DNA from: CALJIC01 sp039805565
GTDB taxonomy: Bacteria > Chloroflexota > Chloroflexia > Chloroflexales > Roseiflexaceae
NCBI GenBank assembly: GCA_039805565.1
Contig: JBDLTZ010000289.1
Location: 1 to 16,882 of the forward strand
Length of the DNA stretch: 16,882 nt
Reading direction: 5' to 3'
Shown here: positions 1 to 7,293 of the stretch, piece by piece
Layout: every line of letters starts with the position of its first letter
How positions within the stretch are numbered: the stretch's first letter is position 1
The notes under the pieces: model-generated
Databases searched by the model: none
The model's input: the letters and a program-made list of their open reading frames with translations, nothing else
Told to the model about the DNA's origin: nothing
Made by a program: the position numbers and the translations under genes

Positions 1-185
1 AATGATGTTTCAGACTGTGTGGGTGAGACAATGACCTGTGCGGTGGCTACGTAGTGAACCGGTGTAGATAAAAGCCATCCGATGGCGCCGAGTGCCACCA
101 ACACCATACCTATCGTTAGGATACGCCAGTCTCGTATAACAGCCAGAATAACTGGACGCAGATCAACTTCCCGTTCCTTCTCCAT
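1..185 (-). CDS. Wzz-type polysaccharide chain-length determinant / co-polymerase, N-terminal fragment cut by window edge
   Basis: An open frame starts at the ATG whose first base is 185 and reads leftward off the window; 61 codons are visible. The N-terminus is a short charged cytoplasmic stretch (MEKEREVDLRPV), then a membrane-entry segment at about residues 17-40 (VIRDWRILTIGMVLVALGAI), then YVATAQVIVSP. That order is typical of the Wzz domain in chain-length regulators and in the transmembrane part of polysaccharide co-polymerases and BY-kinases. Such proteins sit in the inner membrane and set the length of exported polysaccharide. A GAGGAA Shine-Dalgarno lies about 9 bases before the ATG, and an extended -10 promoter is at 275-283. 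It lies next to a DUF4012 gene on the same strand and a large glycan operon. Whether a C-terminal tyrosine kinase domain follows cannot be seen. The call rests on the N-terminal pattern only. Confidence 0.72.
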   Translation of the reverse strand, partial: MEKEREVDLRPVILAVIRDWRILTIGMVLVALGAIGWLLSTPVHYVATAQVIVSPTQSETS

Positions 186-274
186 AGGTGATAATTCCTC
201 GCAAGAGCGCAGCCGCGGTCGAACACGGCCGAGTGTTTATAGCGTTTGTGGTCTGCATCCCGCACAGTTTGTGC

Positions 275-283
275 ATTATACCA
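275..283 (-). promoter_or_regulatory. Extended -10 promoter for the Wzz-type gene
   Basis: On the minus strand a perfect TATAAT (275-280) is preceded by TGG (281-283), giving an extended -10. No good -35 lies 16-18 bases upstream, which extended -10 promoters can tolerate. Transcription would start near 268 and give a leader of about 83 bases before the ATG at 185. A perfect 13-base dyad, GCACA-3-TGTGC (262-274), directly abuts the -10 and covers the predicted start site. The 163-base gap between the two minus-strand genes (186-348) holds nothing else I can name, and I see no convincing terminator for the DUF4012 gene in it. Confidence 0.55.
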
Positions 284-348
284 CAGCTAGTATAGCCCAA
301 GGCCATGCCCAGCAGATGGCTTCTGGATGCGTTGCAAGGAGGAGTGTA

Positions 349-2634
349 TCACTGCCCGGCGGCGCGCGAGCGGGCATCGCGGAGCGCCGCCCGGGCCGAA
401 GTGTTCGAGGGGTCGAGCCAGAGAGAGCGCTCGAGCGGGGCTATAGCCTCCTCCACTCTGCCAGCGAAGATCAGGGCGTATCCAAGTGCGAACGCGGCAC
501 GCGGTGATTGAGGGTCAAGCTCGGTCGCCGCTCGCGCGACATCGATAGCCTCGGAGGAGCGCTGCCGCCAGACGAGCATGTTAGCCCGATCGATCACATA
601 GTTACCCGCCTCTCCGGCACGCCAGATTGCCATGGCTTCATCACGGCGCCCCTGCTCCCAGCGCTCCAAGCCGCGCACAAACTCTTTGCGTCGGACGAGG
701 TTGGCGGGTGTATTGCTCGGGTGATTGGGCGCTAGGTCACGCAGGAGCGTGAGTCGCCCGTCACGACGCCCGACGACGATCTCCCGATCGACGCGAAGGT
801 CGGTGTCGATCACCAGCGACAGGCCGTCCAGCGTGCGGATCACCACCTGCAACGGCCGGGCTAGCGTCCCGCTCTGCTTCTGCACATAGAGGTGGTAGTT
901 GCCGTCATTCAGCACTGATGTGTCGGGCAGAACGCGCAGCATTGCTGTCTGGAGCTCGCCCATGACGAGCAACATGTAGTTGCCGAACATCGTGTGGGTT
1001 TCATTACGCACGATCTCGGATCTGCCGCCGAAGCCCTCGGTCGTGAGCTCCCCTACCGCGCTCGGCATGTAGACGCGCACGAAGTTGCCGTAGCAGCCCG
1101 GCCGTTCAATCTGCAAACACCGTCCGAGGACGAGTTGTTTCGTCTGCGCCTGCTTCCACCAGTCATACTCGTTGCCGATTTCAAGGGCAAGTGTGGCAGT
1201 GACCGGACGCAAGTCTGCCGTGAGAGTCACGATGTAGGTGATGCGCGTGTCGATGTACAGCCCTACCTCGGCTAGTCCGAAGTCTGACTCGACGACCATG
1301 AGGTAGTCGCCAGGGACGTCAACGAGAGCGCCGTCCCAGTGCTTCTCAGCGAGCCGCTCCCGTGCAGGCACATCGTCGAGCACGACCATGACGTGGCGTT
1401 CGTCCAGCAAGCGCCGTCCGGCGTCTAACAGATCGAGCGCCTGCTGAGGGGAGATTTCTCGGAGACGCGCGATGGCCGCTTGAAGTAGCCGGCCAATCAT
1501 CTGTTTATCGCGCGTTTCGTAAAGGGCAAAGAGCTGCTCAAAGACGTTCTCCGGTTGGATACGCCCGAACCCTTCGACCTCGAGCGGGCCGAGTGCCCTG
1601 ATGACCTCTGGGACTGCGTACAGATCCAGTGCAACGACGCCATCGAACGGCGGCCGTCCGTTGAGCCGCCAGAAGTAGCGCAATGTTTCGACAGATGTGG
1701 GGAAATCCGCGTCCCAGTTGAAGTCGCGGCCGTACCAGTCGCTGATTCGCAGGTAGCGTAGGTAGGAGACCGGGAAGTGAAGTTCGGGCGGGGCTCTCTG
1801 ATCCAGCGCGTATGAATCTTCGAAGTTTTCCAGCCGGGGGACCCCATCCTCGACCACCAGCGTGCCGAACGTCCCGACGAAGCCGCCGGTGGCGCGCAGC
1901 TCGGCGCTGTTCTGGGCGATGAGGATGTAGCGGCGTGGTGGCCCGGGGCGCAGCACGCTGGCGCCCACCGGCAGTAGCTCGCGGCCGAACGCGATGGCGG
2001 CGCGCGCCCGCGGTAGCAGCTCCCGTACCTCACGCAGCCGGGGGACGTAGCGCCCGAGCAAGCCCTTCTTGAGCTGGCCAAGATCTACCCGCGCCAGGGC
2101 CACTTCAACGCGTGCCAGCGATGCATCCGCGCGCTCGAGGTACGGCTCTGCTCGGGAGATGATCGGCGCTGCGGAGGCCAGCAGTTCTGTCGGGGAGGTC
2201 TGAGGAGCGGCGCGCAGCTTGTCCAGCACCGGCGACGCGGCTTCGCACGCGATCAGCGGTAGCTCGCCTGCGGCCACGGCGGTGTCCAGCAGCGCGGGTG
2301 TCTGGGAGAGATCGGGGCCGACGCGCGGTACCCAACCAAGGTGCGGCAGCAGCGGATGGAGGAGCCGCGTACCGCCGTCGAGCCGCCGGAGGGCATCGGC
2401 CGCACCGCGCGCGTGGTCGCAGATGGCCGGGGCCTGGGCGAGTGGGGAGCCCTCGAGATGGAGCGCGGCCTGGACGGTGCGACCGTGCGACTGCAGCCGG
2501 TAGACTTGCACGCCTATGTAGCCGAGCCACAGGAGCACAAGGAGCATGAGCGTGGCCATGGCGCTCTGCAGGGGGCGACGTCTGATGAGAGCCGATCCTG
2601 CAACAATAATTGTGCAAGGCCATTTTGTCAGCAT
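349..2634 (-). CDS. DUF4012 membrane-anchored protein with C-terminal TPR-like tail
   Basis: The product is 761 residues. It has a short basic cytoplasmic N-terminus, one transmembrane segment at about residues 26-44 (MATLMLLVLLWLGYIGVQV), and a long extracytoplasmic part. The stretch ELRATGGFVGTFGTL is the hallmark of DUF4012, a family common near exopolysaccharide and cell-envelope genes in Actinobacteria, Chloroflexota and candidate phyla; its biochemistry is not established. The last ~114 residues (648-761) hold two to three TPR-like helical pairs (GRRDEAMAIW, SSEAIDVARAATELDPQS, GRVEEAIAPLERSLWLDPSN), suggesting protein binding. The ATG at 2634 is chosen because a strong promoter ends 9 bases upstream; no Shine-Dalgarno is visible. 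A start at the internal Met26 (2559) is possible but would leave the membrane segment at the extreme end. It lies upstream of the Wzz-type gene on the same strand and diverges from the glycan operon, so a role in polymer assembly or export is likely but unproven. Confidence 0.85.
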   Translation of the reverse strand: MLTKWPCTIIVAGSALIRRRPLQSAMATLMLLVLLWLGYIGVQVYRLQSHGRTVQAALHLEGSPLAQAPAICDHARGAADALRRLDGGTRLLHPLLPHLGWVPRVGPDLSQTPALLDTAVAAGELPLIACEAASPVLDKLRAAPQTSPTELLASAAPIISRAEPYLERADASLARVEVALARVDLGQLKKGLLGRYVPRLREVRELLPRARAAIAFGRELLPVGASVLRPGPPRRYILIAQNSAELRATGGFVGTFGTLVVEDGVPRLENFEDSYALDQRAPPELHFPVSYLRYLRISDWYGRDFNWDADFPTSVETLRYFWRLNGRPPFDGVVALDLYAVPEVIRALGPLEVEGFGRIQPENVFEQLFALYETRDKQMIGRLLQAAIARLREISPQQALDLLDAGRRLLDERHVMVVLDDVPARERLAEKHWDGALVDVPGDYLMVVESDFGLAEVGLYIDTRITYIVTLTADLRPVTATLALEIGNEYDWWKQAQTKQLVLGRCLQIERPGCYGNFVRVYMPSAVGELTTEGFGGRSEIVRNETHTMFGNYMLLVMGELQTAMLRVLPDTSVLNDGNYHLYVQKQSGTLARPLQVVIRTLDGLSLVIDTDLRVDREIVVGRRDGRLTLLRDLAPNHPSNTPANLVRRKEFVRGLERWEQGRRDEAMAIWRAGEAGNYVIDRANMLVWRQRSSEAIDVARAATELDPQSPRAAFALGYALIFAGRVEEAIAPLERSLWLDPSNTSARAALRDARSRAAGQ

Positions 2635-2643
2635 AGGAATAAT

Positions 2644-2672
2644 ATAGTAGGAGATATGACGGTGTGTGTCAA
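2644..2672 (-). promoter_or_regulatory. Sigma-70 type promoter for the DUF4012 gene, likely leaderless transcript
   Basis: On the minus strand a perfect TTGACA -35 (2667-2672) is separated by exactly 17 bases (2650-2666) from TACTAT (2644-2649, 4 of 6 consensus). The ATG of the DUF4012 gene begins 9 bases after the -10 (first base 2634). A start site about 7 bases downstream of the -10 would leave a leader of only 0-3 bases. The absence of a Shine-Dalgarno before this ATG agrees with that. Confidence 0.65.
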
Positions 2673-2691
2673 ACCTTTATAGACCGCTCTG

Positions 2692-2721
2692 TTGCGGCCG
2701 ATCACGAAGGTGTGCTACAAT
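2692..2721 (+). promoter_or_regulatory. Extended -10 promoter for the glycan operon
   Basis: TGC (2713-2715) followed by TACAAT (2716-2721) forms an extended -10 with 5 of 6 consensus bases. A weak -35 (TTGCGG, 2692-2697) sits 18 bases upstream. Transcription would start near 2728, about 5 bases before the ATG at 2733, so the first gene of the operon would have almost no leader; no Shine-Dalgarno is visible there. The promoter lies inside the reading frame that opens from a GTG at 2664. This is the reason for rejecting that longer start. Confidence 0.6.
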
Positions 2722-2732
2722 CGGGCGCGGCT

Positions 2733-4964
2733 ATGCAATGCTCAATTGTCGTCAATACCTATAACCGCGAAGCGTACCTACGTCGCCTCCTCCCCGCGCT
2801 GGAACGGCTTCAGAGCGGGCTCTTCGAGATCGTCGTGGTGGACGGCCCCTCGACGGATGGGACCGCCGCGTTGCTCGACGCGTACCGCGGCCGGGTCAAG
2901 GTTGTGCGCTGCCCGGATCGCAACCTGTCGCGCTCGCGCAATCTCGGGATTGCCGCAGCCGCCGGTGAGATTGTCGTCTTCATCGACGACGATGCGCTGC
3001 CAGTGGATGAGCGGTGGCTGGAGCGCTTCGCCGCCGCGTTTGCCACCGACACCACCGGCCGTTTGGGAGCGGTGGGCGGCCCAGTCTGGCACCGCGACAC
3101 CACGACGCCTGAGTTCGATGGCGGCGTGACATCGGACTACGGCATCCAGGTGTTCGACCGGGCCTCGCGTGATGCGTTTACGACCGATGGCGTGCGCTGG
3201 GTTATGGGGATGCCTGGCGGTAACTGCGCCATCCGCCGCAGCGCTCTGGCCGCAATCGGTGGCTTTGACGAGTTCTACACCTACTACCTGGACGAGACCG
3301 ACGTCTGCTTTCGGCTTGCCCGCGCTGGCTACACCATCGGCTATCTGCCAGACAATGGCATCCGCCACTACGCGGCCCGCGCCGACACGCCCCGGCGCAA
3401 CGCCGTGCGCGACTGGCGGACGATCAGCCGTAGCGATACCTATTTCGCACTTAAAAATGGCGTCGACCCTCTGCCGCGCCGGGTGGCGAAAACTCTCTCG
3501 GCCGCGCCGCGCAAGCACTTCGCCCGCGAGATCCTCAGCTCGGTGCTGGCTGGCTCGCTCTCGGCTGGTGACCGTCTCCGAGTTTTAGGGATGTGGGGCG
3601 CGGGCCTGTGCGACGGTCTGGCCGCAGGGGTCGCTGCGTCGCGCCGCCTGGGCCGCTTCGATAGAGAGCCAACACCGCTGCTGCCCTTTGTGCATGAGCC
3701 CCGCGCCGCTGGTCGGCGCTTGCGTGTCGCGCTGCTGAGTCAGGCCCTTCCCGGCTCTGCTGGCAGCGGCGGCATTGGTCGGTACACGTTCGACCTGGCG
3801 CGCGGCCTGCACGAGCGCGGTCACGAGGTCCATCTATTCCACAAGAGCGAGCAGCCCCTGCGGCGGTACAGCCTCGGCTGGGTAGCGCACGGCATCCCGC
3901 CCGAAGCCTATGCGCCCCCGGCCGGGCACCCACGCCCGGTGCTGGAGCGCAACCTGCGCTACGCGCTGGCTGTCCTGCGCCGCATGGCCGAGCTTCACGC
4001 GCACGGCCTGAGCTTCGACGTCGTGCACGCCTCGAACTGGAATGCCGAGGCCGCCGCCGTGATCCGCGCGGGAGTCTACCCAACCGTGCTGATGCTTGTC
4101 TCACCGCTGGCGCAGGTGATCGCTACCGAGCATTGGGAGGCCAGTGACGATCTGCGCGCCTGCGTAGGCCTCGACGCCTGGCAGATCGGCGCAGCCGACG
4201 CCGTGTGCGCCCCGTCCGAGGGCGTGCTCACGAGCTACCGGGCGCTGATGGAGATTACCGGGGAGGTATTGGCGCGCGTGCGAACGGTTCCGCTCGGGAT
4301 CGTGCCTGACGGCGCCGGCCGGCTCGAGCGCCCTGGCGCGGGCCGCAAGCGTTTGCTGTTCGTCGGGCGGCTGGAGCGACGCAAGGGCGTCCACACGCTG
4401 CTGGACGCGCTGCCCGAGCTGCTCGCCACCTTTCCCGAGTGGGAGTGCCACCTGGTGGGGGATGACCGCGTGACGCTCGCGGAGGGCGGGACGATGCGCG
4501 AACAGTTCCTCGCGCGCCACCGTGGCGCGGCCTGGCTCGGGCGAGTGGTCTTTCACGGGCAGGTTCCCGAGGGTGAGTTGACCGCGCACTATCGGGCGTG
4601 CGACCTGTTCGTAGCCCCGTCGCTGTTCGAGTCGTTCGGGCTGATCTACCACGAGGCCATGCAGTACGGTAAGGCTGTGGTGGGCTGCCGCGCCGGGGGT
4701 GTGCCGGAGGTGGTGGCCGATGAGGTCGAGGGTCTGCTGGTGCCGCCCGATAGCCCGTGTGCGCTACGTGAGGCTCTGGCGCGCCTGATGCGCGATGAGG
4801 GGCTGCGGCGGCGCATGGGAGAGGCCGGGGCGCGCCGCGTGCGCGGGACGCAGAGCTACCGCGCCATGACCGAGGCGCTGGAGCGCATCTACTACGAGAC
4901 GATCGAGCGCACCGCCGGGGAGCACCACGTGCGCCGGGAGAAACTTTGGGGGGCGCCGGCCTGA
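2733..4964 (+). CDS. Bifunctional glycosyltransferase: GT2 domain fused to GT4 domain
   Basis: The product is 743 residues. Residues 1-260 are a GT2 (GT-A fold) domain: CSIVVNTYNRE at the N-terminus, DGPSTDGT near 37-44, the metal-binding DDD at 85-87, and the acceptor-side GGFDEFYTYYLDETDVCFR with ETD near 188-190. Residues 331-725 are a GT4 (GT-B fold) domain: RVALLSQ, the glycine-rich SGGIGRYTFDLARGL loop near 345-359, LLFVGRLERRKG with Arg547 and Lys551, and an intact E-x7-E (Glu633, Glu641) in FESFGLIYHE. Two activities in one chain suggest that two successive sugars are added. It is probably cytoplasmic or peripherally membrane-bound, since no transmembrane helix is evident. Start: the frame is open from a GTG at 2664, but the promoter lies within that extension and the GT2 strand begins exactly at the ATG at 2733. 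First gene of the plus-strand operon. Its GT4 half resembles the first GT4 half of the gene at 14776. Donor and acceptor sugars cannot be inferred. Confidence 0.88.
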   Translation: MQCSIVVNTYNREAYLRRLLPALERLQSGLFEIVVVDGPSTDGTAALLDAYRGRVKVVRCPDRNLSRSRNLGIAAAAGEIVVFIDDDALPVDERWLERFAAAFATDTTGRLGAVGGPVWHRDTTTPEFDGGVTSDYGIQVFDRASRDAFTTDGVRWVMGMPGGNCAIRRSALAAIGGFDEFYTYYLDETDVCFRLARAGYTIGYLPDNGIRHYAARADTPRRNAVRDWRTISRSDTYFALKNGVDPLPRRVAKTLSAAPRKHFAREILSSVLAGSLSAGDRLRVLGMWGAGLCDGLAAGVAASRRLGRFDREPTPLLPFVHEPRAAGRRLRVALLSQALPGSAGSGGIGRYTFDLARGLHERGHEVHLFHKSEQPLRRYSLGWVAHGIPPEAYAPPAGHPRPVLERNLRYALAVLRRMAELHAHGLSFDVVHASNWNAEAAAVIRAGVYPTVLMLVSPLAQVIATEHWEASDDLRACVGLDAWQIGAADAVCAPSEGVLTSYRALMEITGEVLARVRTVPLGIVPDGAGRLERPGAGRKRLLFVGRLERRKGVHTLLDALPELLATFPEWECHLVGDDRVTLAEGGTMREQFLARHRGAAWLGRVVFHGQVPEGELTAHYRACDLFVAPSLFESFGLIYHEAMQYGKAVVGCRAGGVPEVVADEVEGLLVPPDSPCALREALARLMRDEGLRRRMGEAGARRVRGTQSYRAMTEALERIYYETIERTAGEHHVRREKLWGAPA

Positions 4965-5042
4965 TTGGCCGCGACCCTTTTGACGCTCACGCCGTCTCAT
5001 CCGCAGAGGCGAGTCCTCCGCGCTTGAAAGGAAGACACTGTT

Positions 5043-5996
5043 ATGCGCTGCTTTGTTACCGGCGGGGCAGGCTTCATCGGGAGTAACCTGGTGGACCGCC
5101 TGCTGGCCGATGGCCACGCCGTCACCGTCTACGACAGCTTTGTCACTGGCCAGCATGCGTTCTTAGCGGAAGCCGAGCGTCACCCGCAGTTCAGTAAGGT
5201 GCTCGGTGACACGCTCGACCTACGCCTGCTGACTGAGGCGATGGCCGGGCACGACATCGTTTTCCATCTGGCGGCCAACGCCGATGTGCGCTTCGGCACC
5301 CAGCACACGCGCCGGGACCTGGACCAGAACACCATCGCTACCTACAATGTGCTCGAAGCTATGCGCCTTGGAGGCGTGCGGCGGATTGCCTTTTCGTCCA
5401 CCGGCTCGATCTACGGCGAGCCCGAGGTATTCCCCACGCCCGAGACGGCGCCATTCCCAGTGCAGACCTCGCTCTACGGGGCCTCGAAGCTGGCTGGCGA
5501 GGGGCTGATCCAAGCCTACTGCGCCGGGTTCGGCTTTCAGGGCTACATCTTCCGCTTCGTATCGATCCTCGGTGAGCGCTACACTCACGGGCACGTCTTC
5601 GACTTCTACCGTAAGCTGCTGGCCGACCCGACGCAGATCGAGGTGCTCGGCAACGGCCGCCAGCGCAAATCCTATCTGTACGTGCAGGACTGCATCGACG
5701 CGATCCTCGCGGTGTTGGAGCGCGCCGACGCGCCGGTGAATATCTACAACCTCGGCGCCGAGGAGTTCTGCGAGGTGAACGACTCGCTGGGCTGGATCTG
5801 CGAGCACCTGGGCCTCAGCCCCGAGCGGCGCTACACCGGCGGCGAGCGCGGCTGGATCGGCGACAGCCCGTTCATCTTTCTGGACACTGCCAAAGTGCGG
5901 GCCCTTGGGTGGCGTCCGAAGCTGACAATCCGGGAGGGCGTGCTCCGCACGCTTGACTACCTGCGGGCCAATCCGTGGGTGCTCGAGCGTGGCTAG
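5043..5996 (+). CDS. NAD-dependent nucleotide-sugar epimerase/dehydratase (GalE-like extended SDR)
   Basis: The product is 317 residues, a usual length for the family. The Rossmann motif TGGAGFIGSNL is at residues 6-16, with Asp31 ending the second strand (VTVYDS), as in NAD-binding members. The catalytic triad is present: SST at 118-120, then Tyr145 and Lys149 in SLYGASK. The later SYLYVQDCIDAI segment is typical of sugar-nucleotide epimerases. Such enzymes oxidise the C4 hydroxyl of an NDP-hexose transiently and invert it, or start a dehydration. Start: ATG at 5043 with Shine-Dalgarno AAGGAAG (5028-5034), 8 bases away. A 78-base gap separates it from the preceding glycosyltransferase, the largest gap in the operon; I see no convincing promoter or terminator in it. 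The next gene starts 2 bases after its stop. UDP-glucose 4-epimerase is the default guess, but in this setting an NDP-heptose or other hexose is equally possible. Confidence 0.85.
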   Translation: MRCFVTGGAGFIGSNLVDRLLADGHAVTVYDSFVTGQHAFLAEAERHPQFSKVLGDTLDLRLLTEAMAGHDIVFHLAANADVRFGTQHTRRDLDQNTIATYNVLEAMRLGGVRRIAFSSTGSIYGEPEVFPTPETAPFPVQTSLYGASKLAGEGLIQAYCAGFGFQGYIFRFVSILGERYTHGHVFDFYRKLLADPTQIEVLGNGRQRKSYLYVQDCIDAILAVLERADAPVNIYNLGAEEFCEVNDSLGWICEHLGLSPERRYTGGERGWIGDSPFIFLDTAKVRALGWRPKLTIREGVLRTLDYLRANPWVLERG

Positions 5997-5998
5997 CC

Positions 5999-7291
5999 AT
6001 GAATATCGCTGTCTACGGTCTGTGGCACTTGGGCTGCGTCACCGCCGCCTGCCTCGCCGCCGCGGGCAACCGGGTGGTCGGGCTGGATCCGGACGCTGAT
6101 GTGGTTGCGGGGCTGAGCGGTGGCAGGCCGCCGCTGTTCGAGCCGGGGCTTGGCGAGCTGATTGTCGAGGGGCTGAGCGCGGGGAGGCTGAGCTTCACCA
6201 CAGACCCGGGCGTCGCACTGGGCGACGCGGACCTGCTCTGGGTGACGTTCGATACGCCAGTGAACGAGCGCGACGAGGCCGACGTGGCCTTCGTGCGGGC
6301 GCGGTTGGAGGCGGTGGCGCCCGCGCTGCGGCCCGGCGCCCTAGTGCTGATCTCGTCGCAGGTGCCGGTGGGGTTCACCGGCGCCCTGGAGCGCGACTGG
6401 GCCGGCCTCGGCCTGGCGTTTGCCTACTCGCCCGAGAATCTGCGACTCGGCAAGGCGATTGAGGTCTTTAGGAGCCCGGAGCGCGTGGTGCTAGGCGCGC
6501 GCAGCGAGGGTGCCAGGGAGCGGCTGAGCGAACTCTTCGCGCCGTTCTGCGGGCGCATCGAGTGGATGTCGGTCGAGTCTGCGGAGATGACCAAGCACGC
6601 GCTGAACGCGTTCCTGGCGACTTCGGTGACGTTCGCCAACGAGATCGCCCGGCTGTGCGAGGTGGTGGGTGCGGACGCGAAAGAGGTGGAGCGCGGCCTC
6701 AAGAGCGAGGGGCGCATCGGCCCGAAGGCCTACCTGGCGCCGGGCGCAGCCTTTGCGGGCGGCACCCTGGCGCGCGACCTGCGGTTCCTCGCCGGCTTCG
6801 GCCGCGAGCACCACGTGGAGACGCCGCTGTTCGACGGCGTGCTCGAGAGCAACGAGACGCACAAGGGGTGGCTGCGCGACCGCGTAACCCTGGCGCTCGA
6901 CGGTGTGACGGAGCCGATGGTCGCCGTGCTAGGGCTGACGTACAAGCCGGGGACGAGCACCTTGCGGCGCTCGACGTCCGTCGAGCTGTGCGAATGGCTG
7001 GCAGGCCGCGGGGTGCGGGTGCGGGCGTATGACCCAGCCGTGCGTGAGCTGCCCGAGGAGTTGCGCGCGGCGGTGGAGGTCTGCGAAACCCCGCAAGGGG
7101 CGCTGGCCGGCGTGGATCTGGCGGTGGTGGCGACTGAGTGGCCCGAGCTGCGCGCGCTCACCGCAGAGCAGTTCCTGGTGATGCGGCGACCAGCAGTGAT
7201 CGACCAGAATTGGTTTTTGGCCAGCGCGCTTGCGGGCGACGGGCGGGTGAGCTATACGGCGACCGGCCGCCTGAGCGGCCTGAGGAGCTAA
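5999..7291 (+). CDS. Nucleotide-sugar dehydrogenase family (UDP-Glc/GDP-Man DH) lacking the catalytic cysteine
   Basis: The product is 430 residues with the full three-part architecture: an N-terminal Rossmann domain (VYGLWHLG, residues 5-12, Asp30), a central helical domain, and a C-terminal UDP-binding domain (VLGLTYKPGTSTLRRSTS). Conserved residues include Glu146 (SPENLRLG), and Lys199 and Asn203 (EMTKHALN). In classical UDP-glucose or GDP-mannose dehydrogenases the loop near residue 256 reads GG-S-C-x-P-K-D, and the Cys forms the thioester intermediate. Here the aligned loop is AGGTLARDL, with Thr256 for Cys and Ala-Arg for Pro-Lys; Asp260 is kept. The two-step oxidation to a uronic acid should therefore not run in the usual way. 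The start is the ATG at 5999, 2 bases after the upstream stop. Its Rossmann strand begins immediately there, while an in-frame ATG at 5975 only adds residues overlapping the epimerase. No Shine-Dalgarno is clear, so coupled translation is likely. The family call is firm; the activity is uncertain. Confidence 0.85.
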   Translation: MNIAVYGLWHLGCVTAACLAAAGNRVVGLDPDADVVAGLSGGRPPLFEPGLGELIVEGLSAGRLSFTTDPGVALGDADLLWVTFDTPVNERDEADVAFVRARLEAVAPALRPGALVLISSQVPVGFTGALERDWAGLGLAFAYSPENLRLGKAIEVFRSPERVVLGARSEGARERLSELFAPFCGRIEWMSVESAEMTKHALNAFLATSVTFANEIARLCEVVGADAKEVERGLKSEGRIGPKAYLAPGAAFAGGTLARDLRFLAGFGREHHVETPLFDGVLESNETHKGWLRDRVTLALDGVTEPMVAVLGLTYKPGTSTLRRSTSVELCEWLAGRGVRVRAYDPAVRELPEELRAAVEVCETPQGALAGVDLAVVATEWPELRALTAEQFLVMRRPAVIDQNWFLASALAGDGRVSYTATGRLSGLRS

Positions 7292-7293
7292 GC

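Noticed and set aside
2664..2732. Upstream GTG extension of the GT2-GT4 gene
   Set aside because: The TGCTACAAT promoter lies inside it, the extra 23 residues carry no GT2 sequence, and the GT2 first strand begins at the ATG at 2733.
4957..4984. Possible terminator after the GT2-GT4 gene (CGGCC/GGCCG stem, then CCCTTTT)
   Set aside because: The stem is only 5 base pairs, includes the stop codon in its loop, and lies 6 bases before a short T run; too weak to call.
4980..5008. TTGACG resembling a -35 before the epimerase gene
   Set aside because: No -10-like sequence 16-18 bases downstream.
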